From Theodoxus fluviatilis (lineage: Eukaryota; Mollusca; Gastropoda; Cycloneritida; Neritidae): a stretch of 47,500 bases of DNA. The stretch lies in assembly GCA_034096865.1 (NCBI GenBank), contig JAWQFJ010028219.1, positions 1 to 47,500 of the forward strand, written 5' to 3'. The notes under the pieces were generated by a model. It was not told the DNA's origin, did not search any database, and was given only the letters and a program-made list of their open reading frames with translations. Made by a program: the position numbers and the translations under genes. Shown piece after piece: positions 12,309 to 24,600 of this stretch; the first letter of the stretch is position 1, and every line of letters starts with the position of its first letter.

Positions 12309-12530
12309 ATGGATGGATGGATGGATTGAGGTTTACGGCATATTAGCCTTTGTAGGCTATGTAAGGCCATCAAGCACGACAATCGCTAGAATCGAGCAAA
12401 CGGAAATCAAGTCACGGTGTTCTTATTTATTCGCCTCTTACGAATCGCGAAGGGAGACGTGGTGGGTCAGTTTTTACCCCCCCCCCCCCCCCCCCCCCCC
12501 ACCCCCACCCCCCCTCCAACCCACAGGGAG
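12309..12530 (+). mobile_element. SINE-like element, copy C with expanded C tract
   Basis: GGATGGATGG, then TTAGCCTTTGTAGGCTATGT, AAATCAAGTCACG, TTCGCCTCTTACGAATCGCG and GGGAGACGTGGTGGGTC. A C-rich tract (12476-12513) and CCAACCCACAGGGAGCG follow. Comparison with 45204-45382 shows that the C tract is an expansion of a short ACACCCAACCCACAGGGG segment inside the element. Confidence 0.7.
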
Positions 12531-12559
12531 CGTCAGCTGGTATGGATCGAGCCCGCCGA

Positions 12560-13167
12560 TCACCTCAATTTTGTTGAGGTAAAATCGACAGGCATCGGGC
12601 TTGCGAAAGTCAACGTAACGCGTTTTCTTCCTCACGGACATTACCTTAGAAAGAAAAATGTATCAACTAACTCTAATTATTTTAGATGTTGGTTTCTTGG
12701 CACAGCCAGCTTACCATGTCGGAGCAGATAAACAAATAAGAGAAAAGCGAAACGATCACTCGTGCACTGAGTTTTGATGCGTGACCGGGACACTCCCCGC
12801 AGTATGTTTTGTTTGCTTTGTATGTAAGGTTTTAGCACTAGCTGTAGGTGTAAAAATGGTCAGTTATTAATATAATTGGTGAATTTAGTTGTCATGAAAC
12901 TTTGTTTTGTGCTTTAATGCCATTTTCTTGTCATAATCTTACACGTTACATTACGCCGAATGCGGGCAAGTTGATCATGCACTCATCGACTCTATGATCG
13001 TGAATTTTCTGTCCTCGCCTGACCAGGGAAACGAAATAGTCAATTCAAGCCAGAACTAAACAGTTATCTGCTGCCACTCATTCGAGCTTTACATGAAACA
13101 TTATATCACACTAGCTCGATCGTCTGCTGGCGTAGTGGCTACGGTTCGATAGTGTTCGTCTGCTAGG
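12560..13167. other. No gene seen
   Basis: AT-rich unannotated sequence left of the 2.73-kb element. Confidence 0.6.
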
Positions 13168-13173
13168 TATGTG

Positions 13174-13283
13174 CCACGGATTTATATCTACATGGATGCA
13201 CATCTTCAAGTCAAGGTCATTTTAGTTGCTCTCAAGGCCAATCGGCAATTGACTGTCTAGAGCACTTCCGGTGGCCTGTTCAA
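13174..13283 (+). repeat. Left terminal inverted repeat of the 2.73-kb element
   Basis: Pairs with 15790-15903. The outer 35 bases are close to identical, and a second matching block ends in GACTGTCTAG..CACTTCC. Confidence 0.65.
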
Positions 13284-13989
13284 CCTACGATATTTGATGG
13301 CGGAGAACTCAGTTGCGAAAAGAAAACAGCCAAGCGTTGGCAATAATTGTACAATTGAAAGCTGCAGTACAACTTCTGCGAAATGAGGAGGTCTGTCATT
13401 TATGACACTGCCGCAACCAGAGGCGTGTTCAGAAGGCGACGAGTACTCAGTGAGTTCGCGCGAGCTGAGCAGCGCTTGCGCCGTGAAACGGCTTGTTCAG
13501 AACGCGTAGCGCTGCAAGGATTTGTTAGACTACACACCAAAGTCCAAGACCAGCGCGAAATTAAATGGCCGACCTGTTCACGGTTCGCAAATAATAAGCT
13601 GTATTTTGGGACACTGGAAACCCATCCAAAGAAAGTATAAGCCATGAACAGCATTAAATTATGAAAGCTGTATGTTGATTGCATCAATAGGTCGTGAAAA
13701 CGCTTACATTTTACAGTTGGAAATGCAGGTCGCCGAGCTTCGCGCACTGCTATTTATAGCTGAAGCGCGGACCGCTGCGACACCAGTAAACAGTGTTGTC
13801 CTCGAACCTGCCTGCTGCTATTGACATTGGGTACAATGCTAGTGTTGTCTGATGCTATGAAAATGATACATTAAAATTGCATCTGTGTTATGAAAACACT
13901 GCTCAGATTAAATTGCTTTATTTTTGGTAACTGAGAAAATGTGTGACGATCGCCAGGGTTTCACGAGTTTGGTGGGGAAAGTGAGTTGA

Positions 13990-14473
13990 GGCTGATCGAG
14001 TGTGTGTGTGTGCGTGTGTGTGTCAGTGTCACTGTGTGTGTATATTTTATCCTCATCAAGACAGATTATTGTTCCACCCCTTCCTTACTGAATTTCAATG
14101 GTTCTCACTTGGAAATCCTGCCATATTGTAAAACTTGATCTTCTGCTCGTTTGCCTCTTGCTGATGAACTTAATAAACGGTGACACACACACACACACAC
14201 ACACACTCGAGCCAGCCTCACTCACCTCGCACTTCATTTGTCACCTCCTCCCACGCTGTCCGTCTTCTTTTGTTTGCTTGGGCTGTGTGTATGCTGCTTT
14301 TAATGTATCCGTATCTTGCTGACACCGCTTTTATGATAGCTATCCGATTCCCGCTCCGTGAAATCGGGGCTTTTCTTCGAGGTTTTGCTACCGATCGTGA
14401 CTGACATTTTTGACGGGAAGTTTGAAGCGGTACGCTGAGGCTGGAGTGTGTGTGTGTGTGTGTGTGTTACTGT

Positions 14474-14532
<59 letters not shown>

Positions 14533-14682
14533 ATTGTGTGTGTATATTTATCCTCATCAAGACAGATTATTGTTCCATCCCTTCCTTACTGAATTTCAAT
14601 GGTTCTCACTTGGAAATCCTGCCATATTGTCAAACTTGATCTTCTGCTCGTTTGCCTCTTGCTGATGAACTTTATAAACGGT

Positions 14683-14748
<66 letters not shown>

Positions 14749-14986
14749 CACACTCGAGCCAGCCTCACTCAGCTCGCACTTCATTTGTCACCGCCCTCCC
14801 ACGCTGTCCGTCTTCTTTTGTTTGCTTGGGCTGTGTGTATGCTGCTGTTAATGTATCCGTATCTTGCTGACACCGCTTTTATGATAGCTACCGATTCTCG
14901 CTCCGTGAAATCGGGGCTTTTCTTCGAGGTTTTGCTACCGATCGTGGCCGTCATTTTTGACGGGAAGTTTAAAGCGGTACGCTATG
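13990..14986. repeat. Tandem duplication (~500 bp unit) bearing GT and CA tracts
   Basis: Copy 1 (about 13990-14438) and copy 2 (about 14439-14986) share TGAGGCTG.., a GT tract, TCCTCATCAAGACAGATTAT, TTGCTGATGAACTT, a CA tract, CTCGAGCCAGCCTCACTCA and GACGGGAAGTTTRAAGCGGT. They differ mainly in GT and CA tract length, so the duplication is fairly recent and the tracts have since expanded in copy 2. Confidence 0.9.
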
Positions 14987-15112
14987 CGCTTGCGCACTGG
15001 GCGGAATCCCCGGGAAATCCACATCATTCTAAAAATAATCCATGGACTAGGTCAATCAGTCCCAGCCTTTCAAGTCAACACCCAGTCTGGGTTTGTGAAT
15101 CATAGACTCGCT

Positions 15113-15165
15113 GAGTCCAGGACTAGTCCATAGACTAGCTGTGGTCTGGGACTAGTCCTGGACTC
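15113..15165. repeat. Perfect 17-bp inverted repeat (hairpin)
   Basis: The arms are GAGTCCAGGACTAGTCC (15113-15129) and GGACTAGTCCTGGACTC (15149-15165), separated by 19 bases. Each arm also contains the 10-bp palindrome GGACTAGTCC. Related TCCATGGACTAG and CATAGACTCG segments lie just upstream, so this looks like a foldback sequence. Confidence 0.9.
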
Positions 15166-15789
15166 ACAAGTCCAAGACCAGTGCTCGCGAAAGTCCAAGT
15201 TCATGAATTACACCCCTGAACACGCCTCAGGCGTGAGCGAGGCGCATTCAATTTGCATCTTGCACAAGTGCCTTCGGAATTGCCTCGGCCAACTTCGGCT
15301 TGCTCAGAACGAGTCCGCGAGTAATCGGCAGCCAATCAGATCGCTGCGTTATAACAGCTGTTAGGCTGACGTCACGACGAGCTCGTCCGAGGACTGATAT
15401 GGGCATTTCCGTGACTTTCTCGAGCGAAATTCGACTCCTAGGCAGCCATGTCTCCCCTTAAATGTAACTCACATGAGAGACATAAATGACAAAGAAGAAA
15501 ACTAGTACAATCAATACATTAATAAAAACGTGTTTAACTTGAAAATTAACAGTCCCCTTTCTTGTTCACTCCCGAGACCTGTGCCACTACGGCACTAGGC
15601 ACTACACGTGAGTAGCGTCCATAAAACAACCGCAACAAATCGGTTAAATTGCTGTGGCAGGGCTTCCTACTTAATGAAAAACTTGATAGATACACAAAGA
15701 CATCTAATCACAGCTGTAACTCAATAGAAACCTTTAAAATAAATTTAATTTTACTCACAATAAGCTGCGTGACAATCTGCTGCAAAGAC

Positions 15790-15903
15790 TCACAGGAAGT
15801 GAGCTAGACAGTCAGTTGAGATTTGACCTCTGGCAGAACTCTCTAATTGGCTGAAAGAGCCTGTGACCTCAAGACGTGCATCCATTTAGATATAGATCCG
15901 TGG
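15790..15903 (-). repeat. Right terminal inverted repeat of the 2.73-kb element
   Basis: Reverse complement of 13174-13283 with substitutions and small indels. It abuts the candidate target duplication TATGTA. Confidence 0.65.
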
Positions 15904-15909
15904 TATGTA

Positions 15910-17535
15910 CAGTGTGGTTTGTTTACTTCTCTTCTGTGGGTTTTGTGCAGAAAGTATACGTGACAATAGTCTATTATGACTATTTTCGATTTTTTTAAAT
16001 TTAATTAAACTTTTTGCATGCTTTAATGCCATCCTTTTGCCGCGATCTAGCGATAATCACTCCTCAACACAGACCCGAAACATACCTCAACATATAGCAC
16101 CGGAAGTTATGTAACCTACGATCATGGCTGAGCTGCTAATTACCATATGACCCCTGGTGAACTCTTCCCCGGGCATATGAGATGTGCTGAAACTTCATAT
16201 AACACCTGCGCTCAGACGCAGAATCTGCCGTTAAGGTAGCACCCGTACAAGAGGTTGGAAGTCACGTGATTTGTGCAGTGTGATCTCGAAAGCTTCCATG
16301 AGTCTTCTAGCGAACACCGAAAATGTGTCTTCCATTTCTGACTGATTTTTCTTCAAGCTCCATTGAAGTACATCGTTCTGCATCGTCATCTACAGAACCC
16401 TGTCTGTCAGCAAAACCTGGCATCTCCTCTGCGTGACATTTTGCGCAGTTATCACATGCGAAACCCAGTACGTACAGCTGTTTTTAATATGGAGATCTCT
16501 TCGTGTGACGTGCGAAGAGCGGACTTGAGTGCGTCTTAAATAAGTTTTCATGGTCCTGAGGCGCAGCCCGCCGAGGCGCCAGAATCTCATCTCGGCTCAT
16601 TGCTCCGTCTTTATGTCCCAGGTCTCGATGATTTTACTCCACTGTACTTCATTCGTTTTTGACACTGAAGCCGTGCAATTCAAGGGGGATTCAGTGTTGT
16701 GTTCGTTAACTCCTCTGCATACCCGGGGCGCGTATCTTGGCTTACCTAGTTGGCAAATATTAGACCGGTGTCAACATCTGTCAGACTTTTGACTGCCTTC
16801 ACATCTGCTTTCATCATGACACGTGTCGACACCGGCCTATTCCTCGCAGGAGCTTGCAAGGTTCCTAGCATAAGTAACACGACCCCAGTAGAGATGCTTT
16901 GCTGTGCCCCAAGCCAGTTGGAGGACAAAGGTTCCTGCATCCTCTGACGTCACTAGGATCGGCAAGGTTGTTCCTTTGGTAGCATTTTCCGCCTCATGAC
17001 GTGGTTTACTCTGGCTGTGCACCCAACACGGAATAAGTGCCTGTCTCATAAACCCCATGGACTTTACGTGGGCGAATGAATGCTTGTTTCTGATGCAAAT
17101 TGTAGACTTTGCGGTACGATCAAATCAGAGGGGATAAATCAACGATTCATGACGGCCTTGTGATGATCCAAAAATTCCTTCGAAACGGACTGAGATAATC
17201 TTTTGAAACCGTCTCAACCCTTTCCATGTCTGGGTGCTGCATTAAAGGATATACATGCACCAGCAAACGAAAAAGAACGATGAAATGAAATGTGGGCTTA
17301 TTTTCCAATATTAGTTAGACTTGCATCGACAATGCATCAGCAAATATAATAACTGGCTGTAGGATTAAGGAGAGCTGTCAAATTCGCGATTTTGTGAACT
17401 CGTCCACCAGTTCCTGTAGGTCGCTGTGCTTGTCCTTTTATTATTGGGTTCCAGGTTATGACTGTGAGATTTTGACATAAATCTATAGCCAGAGAGCAAT
17501 ATTATCCCTCCAGGTTTACTGGAGGTCCTACATAC
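15910..17535. other. No gene seen
   Basis: Unannotated sequence. Frames up to 80 codons on either strand show no recognisable domain. Confidence 0.6.
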
Positions 17536-17539
17536 TTTG

Positions 17540-18025
17540 TCTGTCAGTCTGTCTGTGTGTGTGTCTGTCAGTCCCGACTTAACTGCTGATATCTCAACAA
17601 CTACTGGACGGATTTCCTTGACATTTTGCACACTTACTGGAAGTTAGGTCCGATTGAATGTATCAAATTTTCAGAATCGAGGTTTGAAAAGAAAGTGATT
17701 TTTTAAGGTCGTAAACTCGAAAACATCCCCCTAAAATGTCAATTGACGGAATGGCGAAATGCAAAATGTGTGACGTGATCATTTGACTTCGAATAACGGT
17801 ACGTAATTTTATCTGTATGTCTGTCTGTCAGTCCCAACTTAACGGCTGATATCTCGAAAACTAATGGACGGATTTCCTTGACATTTTGCACACTTACTGG
17901 AAGTTAGGTCCGATTGAATGTTTCAAATTTTCAGAATCGAGGTTTGAAAAGAAAGTGATTTATTTAGGTCGTAAACTCGAAAACACCCCCCTAAAATGTC
18001 AGTTGACGGAATGGCGAAATGCGTG
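17540..18025 (+). repeat. Two tandem copies of a 260-bp dispersed repeat
   Basis: CAGTCCCGACTTAACTGCTG at 17569 and CAGTCCCAACTTAACGGCTG at 17829 start near-identical segments. These run through ATGGACGGATTTCCTTGACA, AGTTAGGTCCGATTGAATG and TTGACGGAATGGCGAAATGC. Each is preceded by a CTGT/GT microsatellite. A short non-autonomous repeat is likely, though the family is not identified. Confidence 0.85.
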
Positions 18026-18212
18026 GTCATTTAATGGCAGTGAATCGATATTAAACTTGGCAGAAATAGACCTTGAGTATCCTAAAATGTACAAGACCAC
18101 TCAAATTTTATGAACTATCATCCATTTTTCTACAATTTACAGTGCAAAATACGAACCAAGGCGGTTTACGGAAAAGAACGTTATAAATTCTTTACAAACA
18201 CTCAGTCATACC

Positions 18213-18288
18213 AGTTCTCCAATGGCACATTTGGTAGAGCGTTGGGCTCTTGGTCATGCGTGACCAGGTTCGATTCCGCGCTGGAACT
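18213..18288 (+). repeat. tRNA-related SINE head
   Basis: TGGTAGAGCG (A-box) and GGTTCGATTCC (B-box) lie at tRNA-like spacing, and the terminal AGTTC/GAACT can pair. The D stem and anticodon stem do not pair properly, so this is a tRNA-derived element or pseudogene and not a functional tRNA gene. Confidence 0.6.
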
Positions 18289-18299
18289 TTTTTTCTCTC

Positions 18300-18412
18300 T
18301 TTTTTCGAGAGGTTGTGGGTTCGAACCCGACCTGGTTTTTTGTGTTTTTGAGTGTGTGTGTGTTTTGTCCCCTCTTTTCTCGAGAGGTTGCGGTTCGAAC
18401 CCGGTCTTCTTT
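18300..18412 (+). repeat. Two extra B-box-containing repeats after the tRNA-like head
   Basis: CGAGAGGTTGTGGGTTCGAA (18306-18325) and CGAGAGGTTGCGGTTCGAAC (18381-18400) each hold a pol III B-box (GGTTCGAACCC), separated by a T/GT-rich spacer. They look like a tandem partial duplication of a SINE head. Confidence 0.7.
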
Positions 18413-18695
18413 TTTTATGCCAAAACTTGGAGGTTCAGCGCCAGCGGTTTTTATATTACCCGGTGTTCAAATGACATAAAAACATTGTGAACATTATACG
18501 AGTTTTCCAGTTCGATGAACAACCTGCTCACCTTTTAACCATCATAAAGTAGACACCTTTTTTGTATTCTCAGGCCGAGCAGCCTATGGGTATAATACTT
18601 ACATCAAAATTGAAGTTGTGCTTCAAATGTCTGCACGTGACTGTTCAATTCTGCAACTGTATCCTAAACATTATTACAACCGTGGCGGATGTCTC

Positions 18696-21600
18696 ACTCC
18701 TGCATGCACTGCTACGTAAGTAGATGTATAACCCGTGCATGCCCTATGTAGGTAGATGTATAACCCGTGCATGTACTACGTAAATAGATGTATAATCCGT
18801 GCATGTACTATGTAAGTAGATGTATAACCCGTGCATGCACTATGTAAGTCGATTTATAACCCGTGCTTGTACTATGTAGATGACTAACCCTTACATGTAC
18901 TATGTAAGTAGATGTATAAACCGTGCATGTACTATGTAAGTAGATTATAACCCGTGCATGCACTACGTAAGTAGATGTGTAACCCGTGCATGCAATACGT
19001 AAGTAGATGTATAACCCGTGCATGAACTACGTAAGTAGATGTGTAACCCGTGCATGCACTACGTACGCATATGTGTAACCCGTGCATGCACTACGTAAGT
19101 AGATGTGTAACCCGCGCATGCAATACGTAAGTAGATGTGTAACCCGTGCATGCACTACGTAAGTATATGTATATCCCGTGCATGCACTACGTAAGTAGAT
19201 GTGTATTCAGTGCATGCACTACGTAAGTAGATGTATAACCGGTACATGCACTGTGTACGTAGATGTATAACCCGTGCATGCACTATGTAAGTAGATGTTT
19301 AGCCCGTGCATGCACTATGTAAGTAGATGTATAACCCGTGCATGCACTACGTAAATAGATGTATAACCCGTGCATGCACTATGTAAGTAGATGCTTAGCC
19401 CGTGCATGCACTATGTAAGTAGATGTATAACCCGTGCATGCACTGCGTAAGTAGATGTATAACCCGTGCATGCAATACGTAAGTAGATGTGTAACCCGTG
19501 CATGCACTATGTAAGTAGATGTAATACCCGTGCATGTACTACGTAAGTAGATGTATAGCCCGTGCATGCACTACGTAAGTAGATGTATAACCCGTGCATG
19601 CACTACGTAAGTAGAGGTATAACCCGTGCATGCACTATGTAAGTAGATGTATAACCCGTGCATGTACTATGTAAGTAGATGTGTAACCCGTGCATGCACT
19701 ACGTAAGTAGATGTATAACCCGTGCATGCACTACGTAAGTAGAGGTATAACCCGTGCATGCACTATGTAAGTAGATGTACAACCCGTGCATGCACTACGT
19801 AAGTAGATGTATAACCCGTACATGCACTACGTAAGTAGATGTGTAACCCGTGCATGCACTACGTAAGTAGATGTATAGCCGGTGCATGCACTACGTAAGT
19901 AGATGTATAACCCGTGCATGCACTACGTAAGTAGATGTATAACCCGTGCATGCACTACGTAAGTAGATGTATAGCCCGTGCATGCACTACGTAAGTAGAT
20001 GTATAACCCGTGCATGCACTACGTAAGTAGGTGTATAACCCGTGCATGCACTACGTAAGTAGATGTATAGCCCGTGCATGCACTACGTAAGTAGATGTAT
20101 AGCCCGTGCATGCACTACGTAAGTAGGTGTAAAACCCGTGCATGCACTATGTAAGTAGATGTATATATCCCGTGCATGTACTACGTAAGTAGATGTATAG
20201 CCCGTGCATGCACTACGTAAGTAGGTGTATAACCCGTGCATGCACTACGTAAGTAGATGTATAACCCGTGCATGCACTACGTAAGTAGATGTATAACCCG
20301 TGCATGCACTACGTAAGTAGATGTCTAACCCGTGCATGCACTACGTAAGTAGATGTATAACCCGTGCATGCACTACGTAAGTAGATGTATAGCCCGTGCA
20401 TGCACTACGTAAGTAGATGTGTAACCCGTGCATGCACTACGTAAGTAGATGTATAACCCGTGCATGCACTACGTAAGTAGATGTATAACCCGTGCATGTA
20501 CTGCGAAAGTAGATGTATAACCCGTGCATGCACTATGTAAGTAGATGTATAACCCGTGCATGCACTACGTAAGTAGATGTATAACCCGTGCATGTACTGC
20601 GTAAGTAGATGTGTAACCCGTGCATGTACTACGTAAGTAGATGTGTAACCCGTGCATGTATTACGTAAGTAAATGTATAACCCGTGCTTGCACTACGTAA
20701 GTAGATGTATAACCCGTGCATGCACTATGTAAGTAGATGTATAACCCGTGCATGCACTACGTAAGTAGATGTATAACCCGTGCATGTACTACGTACGTAG
20801 ATGTGTAACCCGTGCATGCACTACGTAAGTAGATGTGTAACCCGTGCATGCACTATGTAAGTAGATGTATAACCCGTGCATGCACTACGTAAGTAGATGT
20901 ATAACCCGTGCATGTACTACGTAAGTAGATGTATAACCCGTGCATGCCCTATGTAGGTAGATGTATAACCCGTGCATGCACTACGTAAGTAGATGTATAA
21001 CCCATGCATGCACTACGTAAGTAGATGTATAACCCGTGCATGTACTGCGTAAGTAGATGTATAACCCGTGCATGTACTGCGTAAGTAGATGTGTAACCCG
21101 TGCATGTACTACGTAAGTAGATGTGTAACCCGTGCATGTACTACGTAAGTAGATGTATAACCCGTGCTTGCACTACGTAAGTAGATGTATAACCCGTGCA
21201 TGCACTATGTAAGTAGATGTATAACCCGTGCATGCACTACGTAAGTAGATGTATAACCCGTGCATGTACTACGTACGTAGATGTGTAACCCGTGCATGCA
21301 CTACGTCAGTAGATGTATAACCCGTGCTTGCACTACGTAAGTAGATGTGTAACCCGTGCATGCACTATGTAAGTAGATGTATATATCCCGTGCATGCACT
21401 ACGTCAGTAGATGTGTAACCCGTGCATGCACTATGTAAGTAGATGTGTATATCCCGTGCATGCACTACGTCAGTAGATGTGTAACCCGTGCAAGCACTAC
21501 GTCAGTAGATGTGTAACCCGTGCATGCACTATGTAAGTAGATGTGTATATCCCGTGCATGCACTACGTCAGTAGATGTGTAACCCGTGCAAGCACTACGT

Positions 21601-24600
21601 CAGTAGATGGATAGCCCGTGCATGCACTACGTAAGTAGATGTGTAACCCGTGCATGCACTACGTAAGTAGATGTATAACCCGTGCATGCACTACGTAAGT
21701 AGATGTATAACCCGTGCATGCACTACGTCAGTAGATGTATAGCCCGTGCATGCACTACGTAAGTAGATGTATAACCCGTGCATGCACTACGTAAGTAGAT
21801 GTATAACCCGTGCATGCACTACGTAAGTAGATGTATAGCCCGTGCATGCACTACGTAAGTAGATGTGTAACCCGTGCATGCACTACGTAAGTAGATGTGT
21901 AACCCGTGCATGCACTACGTAAGTAGATGTGTAACCCGTGCATGCACTACGTAAATAGATGTATAACCCGTGCATGCACTACGTAAATAGATGTGTAACC
22001 CGTGCATGCACTACGTAAATAGATGTATAACCCGTGCAAGCACTACGTCAGTAGATGTATAGCCCGTGCATGCACTACGTAAGTAGATGTATAACCCGTG
22101 CATGCACTACGTAAGTAGATGTATAACCCGTGCATGCACTACGTCAGTAGATGTATAACCCGTGCATGCACTACGTAAGTAGATGTATAACCCGTGCATG
22201 CACTACGTAAATAGATGTATAACCCGTGCATGCACTACGTCAGTAGATGTATAACCCGTGCATGCACTACGTAAGTAGATGTATAACCCGTGCATGCACT
22301 ACGTAAGTAGATGTATAACCCGTGCATGCACTACGTCAGTAGATGTATAACCCGTGCATGCACTACGTAAGTAGATGTATAACCCGTGCATGCACTACGT
22401 AAGTAGATGTATAACCCGTGCATGCACTACGTCAGTAGATGTATAACCCGTGCATGCACTACGTAAGTAGATGTATAACCCGTGCATGCACTACGTAAAT
22501 AGATGTATAACCCGTGCATGCACTACGTCAGTAGATGTATAACCCGTGCATGCACTACGTAAGTAGATGTATAACCCGTGCATGCACTACGTAAGTAGAT
22601 GTATAACCCGTGCATGCACTACGTAAGTAGATGTATAACCCGTGCATGCACTACGTAAGTAGATGTATAACCCGTGCATGCACTACGTAAGTAGATGTAT
22701 AACCCGTGCATGCACTACGTAAGTAGATGTATAACCCGTGCATGCACTACGTAAGTAGATGTATAACCCGTGCATGCACTACGTAAGTAGATGTATAACC
22801 CGTGCATGCACTACGTAAGTAGATGTATAACCCGTGCATGCACTACGTAAGTAGATGTATAACCCGTGCATGCACTACGTAAGTAGATGTATAACCCGTG
22901 CATGCACTACGTAAGTAGATGTATAACCCGTGCATGCACTACGTAAGTAGATGTATAACCCGTGCATGCACTACGTAAGTAGATGTATAACCCGTGCATG
23001 CACTACGTAAGTAGATGTATAACCCGTGCATGCACTACGTAAGTAGATGTATAACCCGTGCATGCACTACGTAAGTAGATGTATAACCCGTGCATGCACT
23101 ATGTAAGTAGATGTATAACCCGTGCATGCACTATGTAAGTAGATGTGTAACCCGTGCATGCACTATGTAAGTAGATGTGTAACCCGTGCATGTACTATGT
23201 AAGTAGATGTGTAACCTGTGCATGCACTACGTCAGTAGATATATAGCCCGTGCATGCACTACGTAAGTAGATGTATAACCCGTGCATGCACTACGTAAGT
23301 AGATGTATAACCCGTGCATGCACTACGTAAGTAGATGTATAACCCGTGCATGCACTACGTAAGTAGATGTATAACCCGTGCATGCACTACGTAAGTAGAT
23401 GTATAACCCGTGCATGCACTACGTAAGTAGATGTATAACCCGTGCATGTACTGCGTAAGTAGATGTATAACCCGTGCATGCACTATGTAAGTAGATGTGT
23501 AACCCGTGCATGCACTATGTAAGTAGATGTGTAACCCGCGCATGCAATACGTAAGTAGATGTGTAACCCGTGCATGCACTACGTAAGTAGATGTGTAACC
23601 CGTGCATGCACTGCGTAAGTAGATGTATAACCCGTGCATGCACTATGTAAGTAGATGTGTAACCCGTGCATGCACTATGTAAGTAGATGTATAACCCGCG
23701 CATGCACTATGTAAGTAGATGTATAACCCGTGCATGCACTACGTAAGTAGATGTATAACCCGTGCATGCACTACGTAAGTAGATGTATAACCCGTGCATG
23801 TACTGCGTAAGTAGATGTATAACCCGTGCATGCACTATGTAAGTAGATGTATAACCCGTGCATGCACTACGTAAGTAGATGTATAACCCGTGCATGTACT
23901 GCGTAAGTAGATGTGTAACCCGTGCATGTACTACGTAAGTAGATGTATAACCCGTGCTTGCACTACGTAAGTAGATGTATAACCCGTGCATGCACTATGT
24001 AAGTAGATGTATAACCCGTGCATGCACTACGTAAGTAGATGTATAACCCGTGCATGTACTACGTACGTAGATGTGTAACCCGTGCATGCACTACGTCAGT
24101 AGATGTATAACCCGTGCTTGCACTACGTAAGTAGATGTGTAACCCGTGCATGCACTATGTAAGTAGATGTATATATCCCGTGCATGTACTACGTACGTAG
24201 ATGTGTAACCCGTGCAAGCACTACGTCAGTAGATGTATAACCCGTGCATGCACTACGTCAGTAGATGTATAGCCCGTGCATGTACTACGTACGTAGATGT
24301 GTAACCCGTGCATGCACTACGTCAGTAGATGTATAACCCGTGCTTGCACTACGTAAGTAGATGTGTAACCCGTGCATGCACTACGTAAGTAGATGTATAG
24401 CCCGTGCATGCACTACGTAAGTAGATGTATAGCCCGTGCATGCACTACGTCAGTAGATGTATAACCCGTGCGTGCACTACGTAAGTAGATGTATAGCCCG
24501 TGCATGCACTACGTAAGTAGATGTATAACCCGTGCGTGCACTACGTAAGTAGATGTATAACCCGTGCATGCACTACGTCAGTAGATGTATAGCCCGTGCA

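Larger units (their letters stand above)
13174..15903. mobile_element. 2.73-kb element with long terminal inverted repeats
   Basis: The left end (CCACGGATTTATATCTACAT, continuing GGATGCACATCTTCAAGTCA) matches the reverse complement of the right end (CCACGGATCTATATCTAAAT, continuing GGATGCACGTCTTGAGGTCA). The match continues imperfectly for about 110 bases to GACTGTCTAGMKCACTTCC. Flanks TATGTG (13168-13173) and TATGTA (15904-15909) look like a target duplication with one difference. No transposase is recognisable inside; the interior holds a tandem duplication, GT/CA tracts and a hairpin. It is probably a non-autonomous DNA transposon. Confidence 0.7.

Noticed and set aside
12798..16045. Possible direct repeat of 12798-12930 at 15910-16045, flanking the 2.73-kb element
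   Set aside because: GCTTTAATGCCAT is shared, but the rest aligns too weakly by eye to call.
18213..18288. Functional tRNA gene
   Set aside because: A and B boxes are present but the D and anticodon stems do not pair.
23355..23991. Minus-strand repeat peptides in the 32-bp array (MHGLYIYLRSACTGYTSTY type)
   Set aside because: The canonical unit has a stop in this frame every 32 codons; open stretches exist only where variant units remove it.
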